Origin: an uncultured Burkholderiales bacterium
Lineage (GTDB): Bacteria; Pseudomonadota; Gammaproteobacteria; Burkholderiales; Burkholderiaceae_C
DNA length: 64,000 nt
Direction of reading: 5' to 3'
Assembly (NCBI GenBank): GCA_903838355.1
Contig: CAILYC010000033.1
Span: forward strand, 1 to 64,000
In this document: positions 1-9,242 of the stretch, one piece after another
Numbering within the stretch: position 1 is the first letter of the stretch
How the letters are laid out: each line of letters opens with the position of its first letter
Program-made: the position numbers and the translations under genes
The notes under the pieces: generated by a model
The model's input: only the letters and a program-made list of their open reading frames with translations
The model's database searches: none
What the model was told of the DNA's origin: nothing

Positions 1-594
1 AGAAGAAAGAAAAGTGTTGCTGCAAATAATATTACTGGCCTTAAGCGCCTGAGCGATGAGGCTTTGCTGGTCCAAATCAGGGCCATACACGCCGAGGTAC
101 GACAGGAGTATGGTTGCCCTAGGATGGCGAAAGAACTCATCACCAGCTGATATTTCTGGCCGTTGTATTGGACTTGTTCAGTAAGAGGGTGGTCGGTTGG
201 AGCATGAGCTCCAAGATGGAGGCCAGTTTGGTGGCAGATGCCCTGAAAATAGCATATTCGACATCCAGATGAGGGGTTGATTTTCCACTCAGACCGGGGC
301 ATACAGTATTGCAGTGAGGAGTTCAAGAGATTGGCTGACCAATACGGCATGAGGCGATCCATGAGGCGAAGAGCCAATTGTTGGGATAATGCACCCACTT
401 AGAGCTTCTAGGGCAGCCTAAAAGTTGGCCGGCTCTATGGTCAAAGATTTGCAACCAGACGAGACGCTATGGACGAGGTGATGAGTTGGATGAGCTTTTA
501 CAATTTCAACAGATTGCATTCCTCAATGGGGTATGTCAGTCCAATGGAGTTTGAAGATCAATGGTATCCAGCCCGCCAAAAAATGGCTGCCTAA
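1..594 (+). pseudogene. IS3-family transposase (OrfB) remnant
   Basis: Reading three frames in turn gives recognisable pieces of an IS3-type DDE transposase. Frame 1 from the window edge to about 150 has the helix-turn-helix part (EVRQEYGCPRMAKEL). After a frame change and an internal deletion, the integrase core appears from about 156 (LDLFSKRVVGWSMSSKMEA). It is followed by the catalytic-core segment FHSDRGIQYCSEEF and the C-terminal end YNFNRLHSSMGYVSP, with a stop at 592-594. Stops, frameshifts and a missing block of roughly 60 residues make it non-functional. The 5' end lies outside the window. Confidence 0.85.
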
Positions 595-700
595 TGGTGG
601 TTAAGCGGTATGTAAATCAGGAGTAAGGTCAAATCACTGTCTGTATTAACTTTCAGTGCCTAGGGGTTGACGAGTGATTTACTGGGGATACAATAAATCC

Positions 701-972
701 ATGAATCTTGAGTTCGTCCAAGTCAAAAGGGATAAAACGCTGCTTGAGCGTGGCTTGGACTTTCCCGTGCGGTTGAGGTCTTTGATGGCCTCCACTTCAC
801 TGGTCAGGACAAGAGAATGGACTACGAGGAAGACAGGTTCATCACAGTAGGTTGGTTAGATGACGACATGATTGTGATGGTCTGGTCGCCACGCGGCGAG
901 GTTCGCCGTATCATCAGTATGAGGAAAGCAAATGACCGCGAAAAAACGCTCTACGCCAGCTTTCTGGAATGA
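701..972 (+). pseudogene. brnT: BrnT-type toxin, frameshifted
   Basis: The reading frame from ATG 701 begins like a BrnT ribonuclease (RDKTLLERGLDF). It shifts by one base near 761-771 and continues in another frame as EVFDGLHFTGQDKRMDYEED, VGWLDDDMIVMVWSPRGEVR and RIISMRKANDREKTLYASF to a stop at 970-972. Everything except the single missing base looks family-like, so the damage is recent. The 3' end overlaps the antitoxin start at 932, which is the usual BrnTA arrangement. BrnT toxins cleave RNA and are neutralised by BrnA. A sequencing error at this base cannot be excluded. Confidence 0.8.
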
Positions 973-1201
973 TCCCGATGATGCTGCGGAATTGACTGCT
1001 GAGTTTTTTGAATCTGCCGACCTGTACAAGGGTAACAAGATTCAGACTCGTGGTCGCCCCAAGGCAGCTATAACCAAAGAGCCTGTCAAACTGCGCTTGG
1101 ATGCAGACGTATTGGCAGCGCTTCGTGCCAGCGGTGATGGCTGGCAGACTAGAATAAATGACACTCTTCGTGCATCACTTCGCCTAGCTGGCCGAGTCTG
1201 A
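932..1201 (+). CDS. brnA: BrnA antitoxin
   Basis: This 89-residue protein has the BrnA layout: a Lys/Arg-rich start, a central acidic helix (DPDDAAELTAEFFESADLYKG) and a C-terminal ribbon-helix-helix segment (VKLRLDADVLAALRASGDGW, then INDTLRAS). BrnA binds BrnT and, through the ribbon-helix-helix part, the operon promoter. The start codon lies inside the brnT 3' end, as in other brnTA operons. The gene is intact although its toxin partner is frameshifted, so it is probably an orphan antitoxin. Confidence 0.85.
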   Translation: MTAKKRSTPAFWNDPDDAAELTAEFFESADLYKGNKIQTRGRPKAAITKEPVKLRLDADVLAALRASGDGWQTRINDTLRASLRLAGRV

Positions 1202-1284
1202 TTTATTTCAGCTCACTGAACCAATTGCACTTGTCCCACTGGGCTTGCCGACACCATCGGCATGAACACCCCAGCCAGAGCGCA

Positions 1285-1716
1285 CTGAATCAGTTTTTGC
1301 AGCGCTTTGCGCTCGTCAACCAAAAATCCAATAGTGCGCAAACCTACGTGAGCTGCCATTTGGGCTAGATCGTCGGTTTCTACAGCTTGGCGGTTGTCAG
1401 TGTTGTGCCATCCAATGTGGCGGCGCGTGAAACCAAAAGCATTACACAACACCCCGTGCCGGTGATGATTCTGGCCCGGCTTGCCGTGGACCTTGAGCAC
1501 CAAGGCGCTGGGCTTGGCAAAGCACTGCTCAAAGATGCCTTGCTGCGAACTGTACAGGCGGCGGACATTGCCGGGATTCATGCACTGCTGGTGCATGCCA
1601 AGGACGAGCCTGCCAGATTGTGGTACCTCAATTGGGAGTTTGAACCCAGCCCGTCTGATCCGTTTCACCTTTTCCTTTTGATGAAGGACATCAGGGCTAT
1701 AGTAGGCAAAGTCTGA
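1285..1716 (+). pseudogene. GNAT acetyltransferase (TacT-like toxin) remnant
   Basis: One frame reads LNQFLQRFALVNQKSN, then a TAG stop near 1363, then IVGFYSLAVVSVVPSNVAA and the acetyl-CoA binding segment RLAVDLEHQGAGLGKALLKD, ending at 1716. The order matches GNAT toxins of the TacT type, which acetylate charged tRNAs and pair with a ribbon-helix-helix antitoxin. The first 40 or so residues are not recognisable and no antitoxin gene precedes it. A 109-residue reading frame from 1387 is open but lacks the N-terminal half of the fold. Called a pseudogene because of the in-frame stop and missing partner. Confidence 0.7.
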
Positions 1717-1869
1717 GTTAAGAGGGCTCGCTCAGATAGTAAGTGCAACATTTCCATTTAAAAAATTTGTACTTACTTTTTGAGCAAGCCATTTTTATAA
1801 TATTTTTGAAAATTTTTATCGAAGTGGTATAGGAATAAACAGACCGATTTAATTTAAAAGGGGCTTGAG

Positions 1870-2892
1870 TTGAGAAAATTAATGAAGTTAGAGACAACGA
1901 TTGGCTCGTTGAGCTCATTTTTGATGGCAGTCTTTGTATTGTGCTTTTGCACGCTCAGTCCAGTTGTGGCTCAAACGACCATCACTTCTTCCACCTATCC
2001 CTTTCGACCCATTCGTCTCGTGGTGCCCTACCCAGCCGGTACAGTACCCGACGTGATGATTCGCATCCTGACACCACCTTTATCGCAATTGTGGGATAAA
2101 CCCATCGTGGTGGACAACCGTGCTGGCGCCAACGGCAACATTGGCATGGACAATTGCGCCAAGTCTCCACCCGATGGGTACACCATTTGTCTGCCCACAG
2201 GAGTGATCATGTCACTCAACCCCTATGCCTATGCCCGCATGCCCTTCGATCCTTTGGAGCTTGTACCCGTAATTCACATTGGGACACTGGATCAAGCCAT
2301 TGCTGTCAATGCCAACGTTCCCGTCAATTCGATCAAAGAACTCGTGGACTATGCCAAATCCAAACCAGGTAGCGTTTCATGGGGCTCGTTGGGGATGGGT
2401 AGTACAGCACATTTGTATATTGAATGGTTGCATGCAAAAACTGGTGCCACGTTTTTGCACGTCCCTTACAAAAGTTCAACGGATGTCGTACTGGCCGTTG
2501 TGGCGGGTGACCTCAACGCACTCACCTTGACGCCTTCGTTGGTGGAGCCCTACATGAAATCGGGCAAGGTCAAAGTTTTGGCCGTGGTGAGTGGTAAAAA
2601 AAGGCTCTCCAGTATGCCTCAGGTGCCCACTTTGGCCGAAGCAGGTTATGAACTTGATTTTAGAAATTGGATCGCATTGTATTTCCCTCGCGGAACACCT
2701 GCCGAGCCTGTTAAGGCGTGGAACACCGAGCTCAACAAGATCATGGCCGATCCGAATTTCATTGCGAAAAACTTTGTCCCCCAGTCCATCACGCCAGCAG
2801 GGGGGACACCCGAAGACTTGCTGAGCTTTGCTCGCGCGAACCGTCAAACGGCCGCTGAGTTGGCAAAAATTGCCAATTTGAAATTCGATTGA
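1870..2892 (+). CDS. Bug-family tripartite tricarboxylate receptor (TctC-like)
   Basis: Periplasmic solute receptor of the Bug/TctC family, about 340 residues. An N-terminal signal peptide ends near VVAQ. The family landmarks follow: YPFRPIRLVVPYPAGTVPD, VDNRAGANGNIG, SPPDGYT, and the substrate loop around VSWGSLGMGSTAHLY. These proteins bind carboxylated or amphiphilic small molecules and usually work with TctAB-type permeases, which are absent here; orphan receptors are common in this group. The TTG start at 1870 is preferred over ATG 1882 because AAAAGGGG at 1856-1863 lies six bases before the TTG. The AT-rich stretch 1740-1860 probably holds its promoter. The ligand cannot be read from sequence. 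Confidence 0.88.
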   Translation: MRKLMKLETTIGSLSSFLMAVFVLCFCTLSPVVAQTTITSSTYPFRPIRLVVPYPAGTVPDVMIRILTPPLSQLWDKPIVVDNRAGANGNIGMDNCAKSPPDGYTICLPTGVIMSLNPYAYARMPFDPLELVPVIHIGTLDQAIAVNANVPVNSIKELVDYAKSKPGSVSWGSLGMGSTAHLYIEWLHAKTGATFLHVPYKSSTDVVLAVVAGDLNALTLTPSLVEPYMKSGKVKVLAVVSGKKRLSSMPQVPTLAEAGYELDFRNWIALYFPRGTPAEPVKAWNTELNKIMADPNFIAKNFVPQSITPAGGTPEDLLSFARANRQTAAELAKIANLKFD

Positions 2893-3053
2893 ATTGATCA
2901 CCCATTGCCATTTGACGAACAATTTCAAGAAACATGCCACCGTTGAATACTCTAAAAGTACAAGTATCGGAGTAGCGGCCTATTTAAGGGGCCGACGTGA
3001 CCAAATGGAGGCGCCGTATTCAATTGCTATATGCGTCTTTGCGGGAGTTAACC

Positions 3054-3176
3054 ATGTCCATCCGTGTGAACGATTTGAACATTGCAGCGCAAGTTAGAAG
3101 CGAAGGCCAGGTTCTGGTAACGAACTATATGGGGGAATTAAGTCAGGCCACACCATGCCAAACTTTTTTGCCATAA
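3054..3176 (+). other. short ORF, possible gene remnant
   Basis: An ATG at 3054 with GGGAG nine bases before it opens a 40-codon frame starting MSIRVNDLNIAAQVR. It runs into the 3' end of the SDR gene on the other strand. It has a protein-like beginning but no recognised family. It could be the surviving 5' end of a lost gene. Confidence 0.2.
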
Positions 3177-3998
3177 CTCGGTGGCCAACGCCATATCTTG
3201 GGCCAAAGCCGTGGGGATCGCCACTTTAGAGTCGCTGTAATAAAGCCCTGTCTCAGTCAGTGGTGCATCCAGCGCACAATAAAGAGTCGTCTGTGCACCC
3301 TCCTCAGGGGTTTTCAAGGCCCTCAACTTGGCAATCGGTCTAAAAAAAGCAGGCACTGTTCGCCAAAAATCACTGGCCACCACACCGGGATGCACTGCAT
3401 AGGTAGACAATCCATTGTCGGTGAGTTTCATAGACAACTCGGCACTAAAAAGAATGTTACACAGCTTGGAGACGGCGTATTCTTGGATGCCACCAAAGCT
3501 CAGCGTTGGCTGGCGCAACTTGTGCCAATCAATGCTGCGTGCAAGTCGGTGTGCACGAGAGGCAACGGTCACAATTCGGGCGGGCTTGGAGATCACAAGC
3601 CTTGGCATGAGCAAATGGGTCAATAAGAAATGTCCCAAATGATTCACTCCAAAGGCCATTTCAAAACCGTCTTGAGTCAAACCCTTGAGCCCGCCAAGAC
3701 CCGCGTTATTGATGAGCAAGTTCAAATGCAAATCGGTGGCCAAAAAAATTTCTGCACAATGGCGAACAGAAGCCAAGTCTGCCAAATCCAGCGGCAACCA
3801 AGTCGCCATAGGACGACCCGTTTCTTGGTGTATCTGATCGATCACATATTGGGTTTTTTCCTCACTCTTGCATGCCAGAAAAACTCGCACGCCTTCTCGC
3901 GCGAGTGCGAGGGCTGTGACGCGTCCTATGCCTGTGTTGGCCCCGGTGATCAAGGCAACTTGGCCATGACTCAAATGATGGTGGATGTTATCGTTCAT
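3138..3998 (-). CDS. short-chain dehydrogenase/reductase (SDR)
   Basis: Classical Rossmann-fold SDR of 286 residues. The cofactor-binding glycine motif TGANTGIG sits near residues 18-25, followed by the structural NNAG motif, a serine in the VASRA strand, and the catalytic YxxxK as YAVSK. Length and the pattern of aligned segments resemble the retinol dehydrogenase/WWOX-like branch of SDRs (LDLADLASV, VNHLGHFLLTHLL, HPGVV). It would oxidise or reduce an alcohol/carbonyl with NAD(P). It stands alone, convergent with the Bug receptor, and its substrate is unknown. Confidence 0.88.
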   Translation of the reverse strand: MNDNIHHHLSHGQVALITGANTGIGRVTALALAREGVRVFLACKSEEKTQYVIDQIHQETGRPMATWLPLDLADLASVRHCAEIFLATDLHLNLLINNAGLGGLKGLTQDGFEMAFGVNHLGHFLLTHLLMPRLVISKPARIVTVASRAHRLARSIDWHKLRQPTLSFGGIQEYAVSKLCNILFSAELSMKLTDNGLSTYAVHPGVVASDFWRTVPAFFRPIAKLRALKTPEEGAQTTLYCALDAPLTETGLYYSDSKVAIPTALAQDMALATELWQKSLAWCGLT

Positions 3999-4332
3999 GG
4001 ATAAAAAAGAAAATGCAATTCATGATTCGTGCGCATGGCCAATCAATCGCGGCACTGTTGCACAGAAACATGCTAACCTTTTAAATAGTCATGGTGATGA
4101 CCATTTTGAAATAAAACAGCCGATCCTGAAAATTTTATATAGTGAACTTCAAGAAGACTCCAACAGGATGGCACGGCTCTTGTGCATTGAAGGGTGTATT
4201 GAAGGGTGCATTCAATGCAGCAATCAACACTCACTGTGCGTTAGCGTAAGGAACACGGCATCTCTTTAGCAAACTGAGCGCGAATAAGAATCCACTCACG
4301 AAGTCCTTGGGCCCAACGCAGTCACCAAGCTG
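3999..4332. other. intergenic region with one stem-loop
   Basis: This 334-base gap lies between the SDR start and the end of the MFS gene. Apart from the inverted repeat at 4183-4219, nothing gene-like was seen. Confidence 0.5.
4183..4219. repeat. inverted repeat with 9-bp perfect arms
   Basis: TGCATTGAA at 4183-4191 pairs exactly with TTCAATGCA at 4211-4219. The loop contains a second copy of ATTGAAGGGTG. It could act as a weak terminator in front of the converging MFS operon, but no T-run follows. Confidence 0.4.
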
Positions 4333-5625
4333 TCAACCCTTTGCAGGGTGCGAACGCGAGGCAGCGTCACCTTCAGGTGCAGGGGTGAAAAAGATCATCA
4401 CATTGGCCAACACAATGGTCCCCGCCAAGAAATAAAAGGCAGCCATCAAACCATAGTGGTCTGCAACGATTCCCCCCAAAATCGGCGCCACCGCTTGCGC
4501 ACCCGATTGCATCCCAAACATGAGTCCAATGCTCGTACCGCCCATGTTTTTAGGGGTGGACTCCAAGAGCCATGCTTGCATGACGGGTCTGGCCGCGTAC
4601 AAGAAAAATCCTAGAACTGCGATCAGCACGACAAAGAGTGTCGTGCCACCTGCAAAAGTCATGACAAGCAACACGACCCCTGTCATCGCAAAGCATGACA
4701 TGAGCAAAGTTCTGCGACCCAACTGATCTGACATGTGTCCCGCTATGGGAGCTGCCACAAAGCCCGCCACTTGCAAAATGGCCATCGCTGCTCCGACCCA
4801 AAACACGTTGTAATGCATTTCCTTGGCCAAATAGAGCGGCAAAAAAGTGAGCAAGGTGCCTTGGGTCATCGAGCGAAATGAGGAGCTCATGATCAGCATG
4901 AAGAGCCCCGGCGTTCTGAGCAAGTCTTTCAGACCAGCAACATAGCTCTTTAAACTTTGCTGCTTGGGCTTGGCCGACATTTGAGTGGCCGCCTCCAATG
5001 GCCTGGGTTGTACAACCGTGGCCTTGGACTTTGGTGTAAAAGTCATGGCACCCAAAAAATACAAAATCAGCACCGACATCAAGGCACCTGGCACCACATT
5101 GATCATGACAATTTGGTGCCAGGTGAGGAAACTGAGCATACCCCCCACCGCCAAGGGAGCCAGCGCATCCCCCATATTGCCCCCCATACCATGCAGAGAC
5201 AGCGCAAGACCTTTGCGCTGAGGAAACATCTGTCCCAACAAGGGAATGGCCGTCGGATGCCACAAATTGTTGCCCATCCCCACCAACATGGCGCAAGCGA
5301 GCAGCACCCAATACGTGGAGGTAAATCCCATCAAGAAATACGGAAAACCCACCCAAAACAGTGACATGGCCATCAATTGGCCTTTCTTGCCCCAAATGTC
5401 CACCAGCATACCGCCAGGAATGTTGGAGATCGCCCCAGCCGCGTATTGACACGTCATGATCAAACCAATTTGGCTGTAAGTCAAACCCAGTTCCTGTCCA
5501 ATCAAGGGCAAGAGCATAAAAAACGTAGCCGGGTACCAATGGGTCAAGGCGTGGCCCAGGGTGATCAACCCCATGTCCCGGTAGGGTAGTGGCGCACTGG
5601 GCTCAGGCAAAGTCGCTGTATTCAT
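4333..5625 (-). CDS. MFS transporter, fosmidomycin-resistance-like branch
   Basis: Twelve-helix major facilitator protein of 430 residues. The first half has the MFS signature loop GGMLVDIWGKK after TM2, and the second half has the matching loop GHMSDQLGRR. The opening HALTHWYPATFFMLLPLIGQ resembles the FsmR/Fsr group. The ATG at 5625 is chosen because AAAGGAAG precedes it and it overlaps the upstream stop as ATGA, so it is translationally coupled to the binding-protein gene. It is the last gene of the ABC/cupin unit and may move the same compound or a product across the inner membrane. A longer frame starting at 5670 is unlikely because it would lie deep inside the upstream gene. Confidence 0.85.
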   Translation of the reverse strand: MNTATLPEPSAPLPYRDMGLITLGHALTHWYPATFFMLLPLIGQELGLTYSQIGLIMTCQYAAGAISNIPGGMLVDIWGKKGQLMAMSLFWVGFPYFLMGFTSTYWVLLACAMLVGMGNNLWHPTAIPLLGQMFPQRKGLALSLHGMGGNMGDALAPLAVGGMLSFLTWHQIVMINVVPGALMSVLILYFLGAMTFTPKSKATVVQPRPLEAATQMSAKPKQQSLKSYVAGLKDLLRTPGLFMLIMSSSFRSMTQGTLLTFLPLYLAKEMHYNVFWVGAAMAILQVAGFVAAPIAGHMSDQLGRRTLLMSCFAMTGVVLLVMTFAGGTTLFVVLIAVLGFFLYAARPVMQAWLLESTPKNMGGTSIGLMFGMQSGAQAVAPILGGIVADHYGLMAAFYFLAGTIVLANVMIFFTPAPEGDAASRSHPAKG

Positions 5626-6767
5626 GGTCGGCTTCCTTTTAGTATGAGTTCTTCGTAAAGACGTTTCCACTTGTCCCTGTGGTCCAAACTGTCGGCAGGA
5701 TCGACCAAGACCATTTTAATTTTTCGAAGCTCTGAGGGCACCTTCAGATTGGTCGGTACATAGTCAATCGTGGCATAGGTTTGCTGACCTTCACCCAACA
5801 AATAATCCATGAGCAATGCAGCACTCGCAGGGTGGGGTGCATTCTTGAGGACAGCCACCCCATTGGCCCTGGCCACTGCAGGCTGCAACACGGTCCAGTC
5901 AATCGGCGCGCCTTTCTTTTTAAAGGCCTCGGGCATGTAGTTGTACACCGTGAGCGCCATCGGCACTTCACCGGAGGCCACCATGGCCGTCAGATTGGTG
6001 TGACCCTTTCTGACCGAGATCCCATTGGTGCTGCTCAAGTCTTTGAAGAATTGCAAGCCCTTGGCTTCTCCCATACTTTTGACCACGGTCACGAACCAGT
6101 CCACATTTTCGACCTCGTAGCCGAGTTTTCCTTTGAATCGAGGGTCCAGTAAATCACTGTACGTTTTGGGTAAATCGTTTTTCGTGAAGGCTTGGGTGTT
6201 GTAGGCCTGGACCCAAAGCGACAACAAGGTACTCGCCCATTCTTTGTGCTCGGGCAGACTGCCTGGTGACAAATCGGCAAAATGGGGAGATGCGACTTTT
6301 TGCAGCAAATGCTCCCGAGACAAGGCCTCGAGCTCCACAGCGCCGGCATGAAAAACGTCCACGGTATAACGCTTGCCACGCGCTTCGGTGATGGTGCGAG
6401 CCATCACCGAGTCACCACTGGCACGCCAGACATTGACCTTGATGCCGTATTTTTTCTCAAACGGATCGAAAATGATTTTCAAGTCCCGCTCGGCTATCGA
6501 GGTGTAAAGGCTCATGGAGCCGCCTTCTGTTTTGGCGATCTCTTGTAAGCGTGCCGTGCGATCAGGAGCAGGGGTTTTCACCACATCCCAAACCGATAGA
6601 TTGGCAGGCGCAGTGGTAAGCGTTGCAGGAACGGGTGTTTGTGCCTGCGCGCTCATCCCCCCTGCAGCCATGAATCCCACGCTCCACGTGGCGAGAGCGA
6701 AAGAGCGCAATACCTTGGCCGCAGCGCTCCTGGCCTTTGGCGACCCACCGTTGTGCATATGATTCAT
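5622..6767 (-). CDS. ABC transporter substrate-binding protein (Fe3+-type fold), copy 1
   Basis: Periplasmic binding protein of 381 residues with an N-terminal signal peptide ending near MSAQAQ. The body is of the extracellular solute-binding type used by iron(III), phosphonate and related importers (YTSIAERDLKIIFDPFEKKY, then KYGIKVNVWRA). It continues with LPKTYSDLLDPRFKGKLGYE and VRKGHTNLTAMVASGEVP. It is about as long as copy 2 and clearly paralogous along its whole length. No paired tyrosines typical of ferric-binding proteins are evident, so iron should not be assumed as ligand. Probably works with the ATPase and permease at 10500-13427. Confidence 0.86.
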   Translation of the reverse strand: MNHMHNGGSPKARSAAAKVLRSFALATWSVGFMAAGGMSAQAQTPVPATLTTAPANLSVWDVVKTPAPDRTARLQEIAKTEGGSMSLYTSIAERDLKIIFDPFEKKYGIKVNVWRASGDSVMARTITEARGKRYTVDVFHAGAVELEALSREHLLQKVASPHFADLSPGSLPEHKEWASTLLSLWVQAYNTQAFTKNDLPKTYSDLLDPRFKGKLGYEVENVDWFVTVVKSMGEAKGLQFFKDLSSTNGISVRKGHTNLTAMVASGEVPMALTVYNYMPEAFKKKGAPIDWTVLQPAVARANGVAVLKNAPHPASAALLMDYLLGEGQQTYATIDYVPTNLKVPSELRKIKMVLVDPADSLDHRDKWKRLYEELILKGSRP

Positions 6768-6846
6768 GGCTTAGTCTAGAGTGTTGACCTATCTGGGGGG
6801 GGCAGTGGATAAGTTCGTTTGGACGGCCAATCCGATCACCCCTGGA

Positions 6847-7938
6847 TCAGATCCCTTTGTGGCTGAAAATTTCTTCGTACAAATGTGTCCACTTTTGATT
6901 GTCATCGAGCGTGACTTTGGGGTCGGCGAAGGTCAATGGCATTTTGTTCAATGTCGACGTCACTTTGGTGCTCGTCGGAATGAAGTCCCGTTTGCCCAAG
7001 ATTGTTTGCCCAACGGAGAGCATGAAATCTTGGAACAACACCGCCGAGTAGGGGTGTGGTGCATTCCTAGAGACCGCCACACCATTGGGTCTGGCGATGG
7101 TGGGCTCCAACGCAAACCAATCCATAGGCGCACCCGCGTTTTTCATTTGCTCGACCTTGTAATTGTAGAGCGTGAGCGCCAAAGGCACTTCGCCAGAGGC
7201 CACCAAATTGGCCAGCAGGGTGTGGCCTTTTCTCACGGTCACGGCATTTTTAGCGGCAATCTCTCTAAAAAGCGCCACCCCTTTGTCGTATCCCATTTTG
7301 GTGACGGTGCCCGCCAACCAGTCGTTGTCGTCGGCTTCGACCGCGATTTTGCCCTTCCACTTGGGGTCGAGCAAATCCGCATAGGTCTTGGGCAGATCTT
7401 CTTTTTTCAGCGCCTTGGTGTTGTAAGCGCAGGTAAATATATTGAGCCGGGTTGCAATCCATTCGCGGTGGGGCAAGATCGCCTGCGGGATCAAATCGCT
7501 TAAAAAAGGAGATTTGCACACTTGCAGCAAATGCTCACGGTGCATGGCCTCCATTTCGGGCCCATTGGTGTCAGAGACATCCATCTCAAAGTGATTGGAG
7601 CGCGCTTCAAGCACCACACGTTGCAAGAGCTTTTCCGAACCGGCTCTCCAGACTTTGACTTTGATGCCATAGCGTTTTTCAAATTCGCTCGCCAACGCCG
7701 CCATGTCATCTTGTGGCATAGACGAATAGACCGTGACAGACCCTTCTTTTTTGGCCACGTCCAAGAGTTGGGCTGTGCGCTCAGGCCCGCTCAAGGCCGA
7801 AGCCACCCCAGTGGGCAAGACCGCTTGTTGCGGTGTGGGCGTTTGTCCCTGTGCGCCCTGATAAGTCAAACCGGTGCTGCCAACCAGTGCAGTGCTTGTT
7901 TGAATCCATTGACGGCGAGAAAGTTTTGAGGTGAACAT
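6847..7938 (-). CDS. ABC transporter substrate-binding protein (Fe3+-type fold), copy 2
   Basis: Paralogue of the neighbouring binding protein, 363 residues. The N-terminus SRRQWIQTSTALVGS followed by a small-residue stretch suggests Tat export. Core segments match copy 1: VTVYSSMPQDDMAALASEFE, YGIKVKVWRAGSEKL, LPKTYADLLDPKWKGKIAVE, VRKGHTLLANLVASGEVPLA. Two receptors beside a single ATPase and permease imply either two related ligands or a recent duplication with divergence. The 80-base gap between the two copies holds no recognisable signal. Confidence 0.86.
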   Translation of the reverse strand: MFTSKLSRRQWIQTSTALVGSTGLTYQGAQGQTPTPQQAVLPTGVASALSGPERTAQLLDVAKKEGSVTVYSSMPQDDMAALASEFEKRYGIKVKVWRAGSEKLLQRVVLEARSNHFEMDVSDTNGPEMEAMHREHLLQVCKSPFLSDLIPQAILPHREWIATRLNIFTCAYNTKALKKEDLPKTYADLLDPKWKGKIAVEADDNDWLAGTVTKMGYDKGVALFREIAAKNAVTVRKGHTLLANLVASGEVPLALTLYNYKVEQMKNAGAPMDWFALEPTIARPNGVAVSRNAPHPYSAVLFQDFMLSVGQTILGKRDFIPTSTKVTSTLNKMPLTFADPKVTLDDNQKWTHLYEEIFSHKGI

Positions 7939-8089
7939 AAAAATACAGCGTCATCCAAGCAATAAAGAAAGAAGTGAGCTCAACAACAAAGGTGCTCAAA
8001 AACCACAAAGAGAAAGCGAGGGATCCATACCTGCCCTCTCCCAAATGTCTGCCTTTGCTCGAGCGCCTGCCTTTGTCTCAACACCCACC

Positions 8090-9205
8090 TTAGCTTTTGG
8101 CGGGCAAGGAGGCCAATTCCGTTTCGTAAGCCTCCTGCATTTTGGGGGCAAGTCCATGCGTGGACAAGGCCTGGGTAAAGCGATCGCGCACCAATTGACT
8201 CTCATCGGCGTAATCGATTTGATCCCCACCGATGCGACGGCTGATCCACGCCTTGGGCACACCCTGGGCATTGCGGATAGAGACCACCTCGTGCTTGAAG
8301 GCCAAGTAGCGTGCGGGGCTTGTACCCGTGTTGAAATGCTGGTGAAACCAGACATTGGGTGGAACGATCATGGAGCCCACTTGCCAGTCATATTGACGGG
8401 GCTCTTCGCCTTCAGGCCACATCAAGCTGTAACCCTCGCCACTCAAGATGATCACATGCGCACCCGGTCCATGGCAATGGGCCTTTTTATAGGTGCCCAC
8501 GGGGAACTGGGAGATGTGGCTGTTCATGGAACCGCGCGCCATGTTAAAGCGAATGTGACCACCACCTGCACCGCGCTCCTTGGCGCTGATCAAGGGCAAA
8601 TTGACCGCATCGGCCACAAAGTTGGTCTCGAGCAATAGCCCCTTTTGTTCGCCTTGGCCACTGAAGTAATCGGGCTCACCATTGAAGCGATTGGCAAAAT
8701 CGTGCTGGGTGTTGAACACAAACTCCAAGTCTTCGTACAAATTGATCACCGGTGGGCCATTGGTCACCGCCACAAACCGCGTGCTGTCTTTGCCCGAACC
8801 ATTGAAGTGCTGGTGCCAGCAGTTCAAAGGAATAGCAAACAAGGCGCCCGCTTGCCACTCAAACGTGATGCGATGTCCTTGGTCGTTCCAGACCGTGGTG
8901 GAACCCCGACCCGTGAGCACATAAATCATCTCTTCAAAAAGTTGCCGCTGGGGCTCGAGTTGCTTTCCTGGCGCAATTTCAATCACATAGCAATCATTTG
9001 AGGTTCTTGACGCCTCATGGTTGATATAGACACCCTTGCCACCGCGCCGAGCCCAGGGCTTTAAATCAACCGTGTTCAGACTGGGTACATAGTGGGCACT
9101 GATGATGTCGAGGCCCTCCGCTTTGACCCAGCGGGTGTAGGGGGTTTCTTTTTCAGTGGCGAACTTTTGCGCCAAGTCTTCAGAGACTAATGCATTTTTA
9201 CTCAT
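8090..9205 (-). CDS. bicupin protein (gentisate dioxygenase-like fold)
   Basis: Two cupin domains in 371 residues. In the N-terminal domain the usual HxH metal pair is replaced by QRQ (PQRQLFEEMIYVLTGRG), although motif 2 WHQHFNGSG is kept. The C-terminal domain has HCHGPGAHVIILSG and FHQHFNTG, a plausible 3-His site. One domain is therefore probably structural and the other metal-binding, as in bicupin ring-cleavage dioxygenases. The ATG at 9205 (MSKNALVSEDLAQ) is preferred over an upstream frame that would run into the preceding gene. It is the third of three cupin genes in a row. The reaction is unknown. Confidence 0.8.
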   Translation of the reverse strand: MSKNALVSEDLAQKFATEKETPYTRWVKAEGLDIISAHYVPSLNTVDLKPWARRGGKGVYINHEASRTSNDCYVIEIAPGKQLEPQRQLFEEMIYVLTGRGSTTVWNDQGHRITFEWQAGALFAIPLNCWHQHFNGSGKDSTRFVAVTNGPPVINLYEDLEFVFNTQHDFANRFNGEPDYFSGQGEQKGLLLETNFVADAVNLPLISAKERGAGGGHIRFNMARGSMNSHISQFPVGTYKKAHCHGPGAHVIILSGEGYSLMWPEGEEPRQYDWQVGSMIVPPNVWFHQHFNTGTSPARYLAFKHEVVSIRNAQGVPKAWISRRIGGDQIDYADESQLVRDRFTQALSTHGLAPKMQEAYETELASLPAKS

Positions 9206-9242
9206 TGACGGGACCACGACTCTTTCATTGACTGGACGGGAT

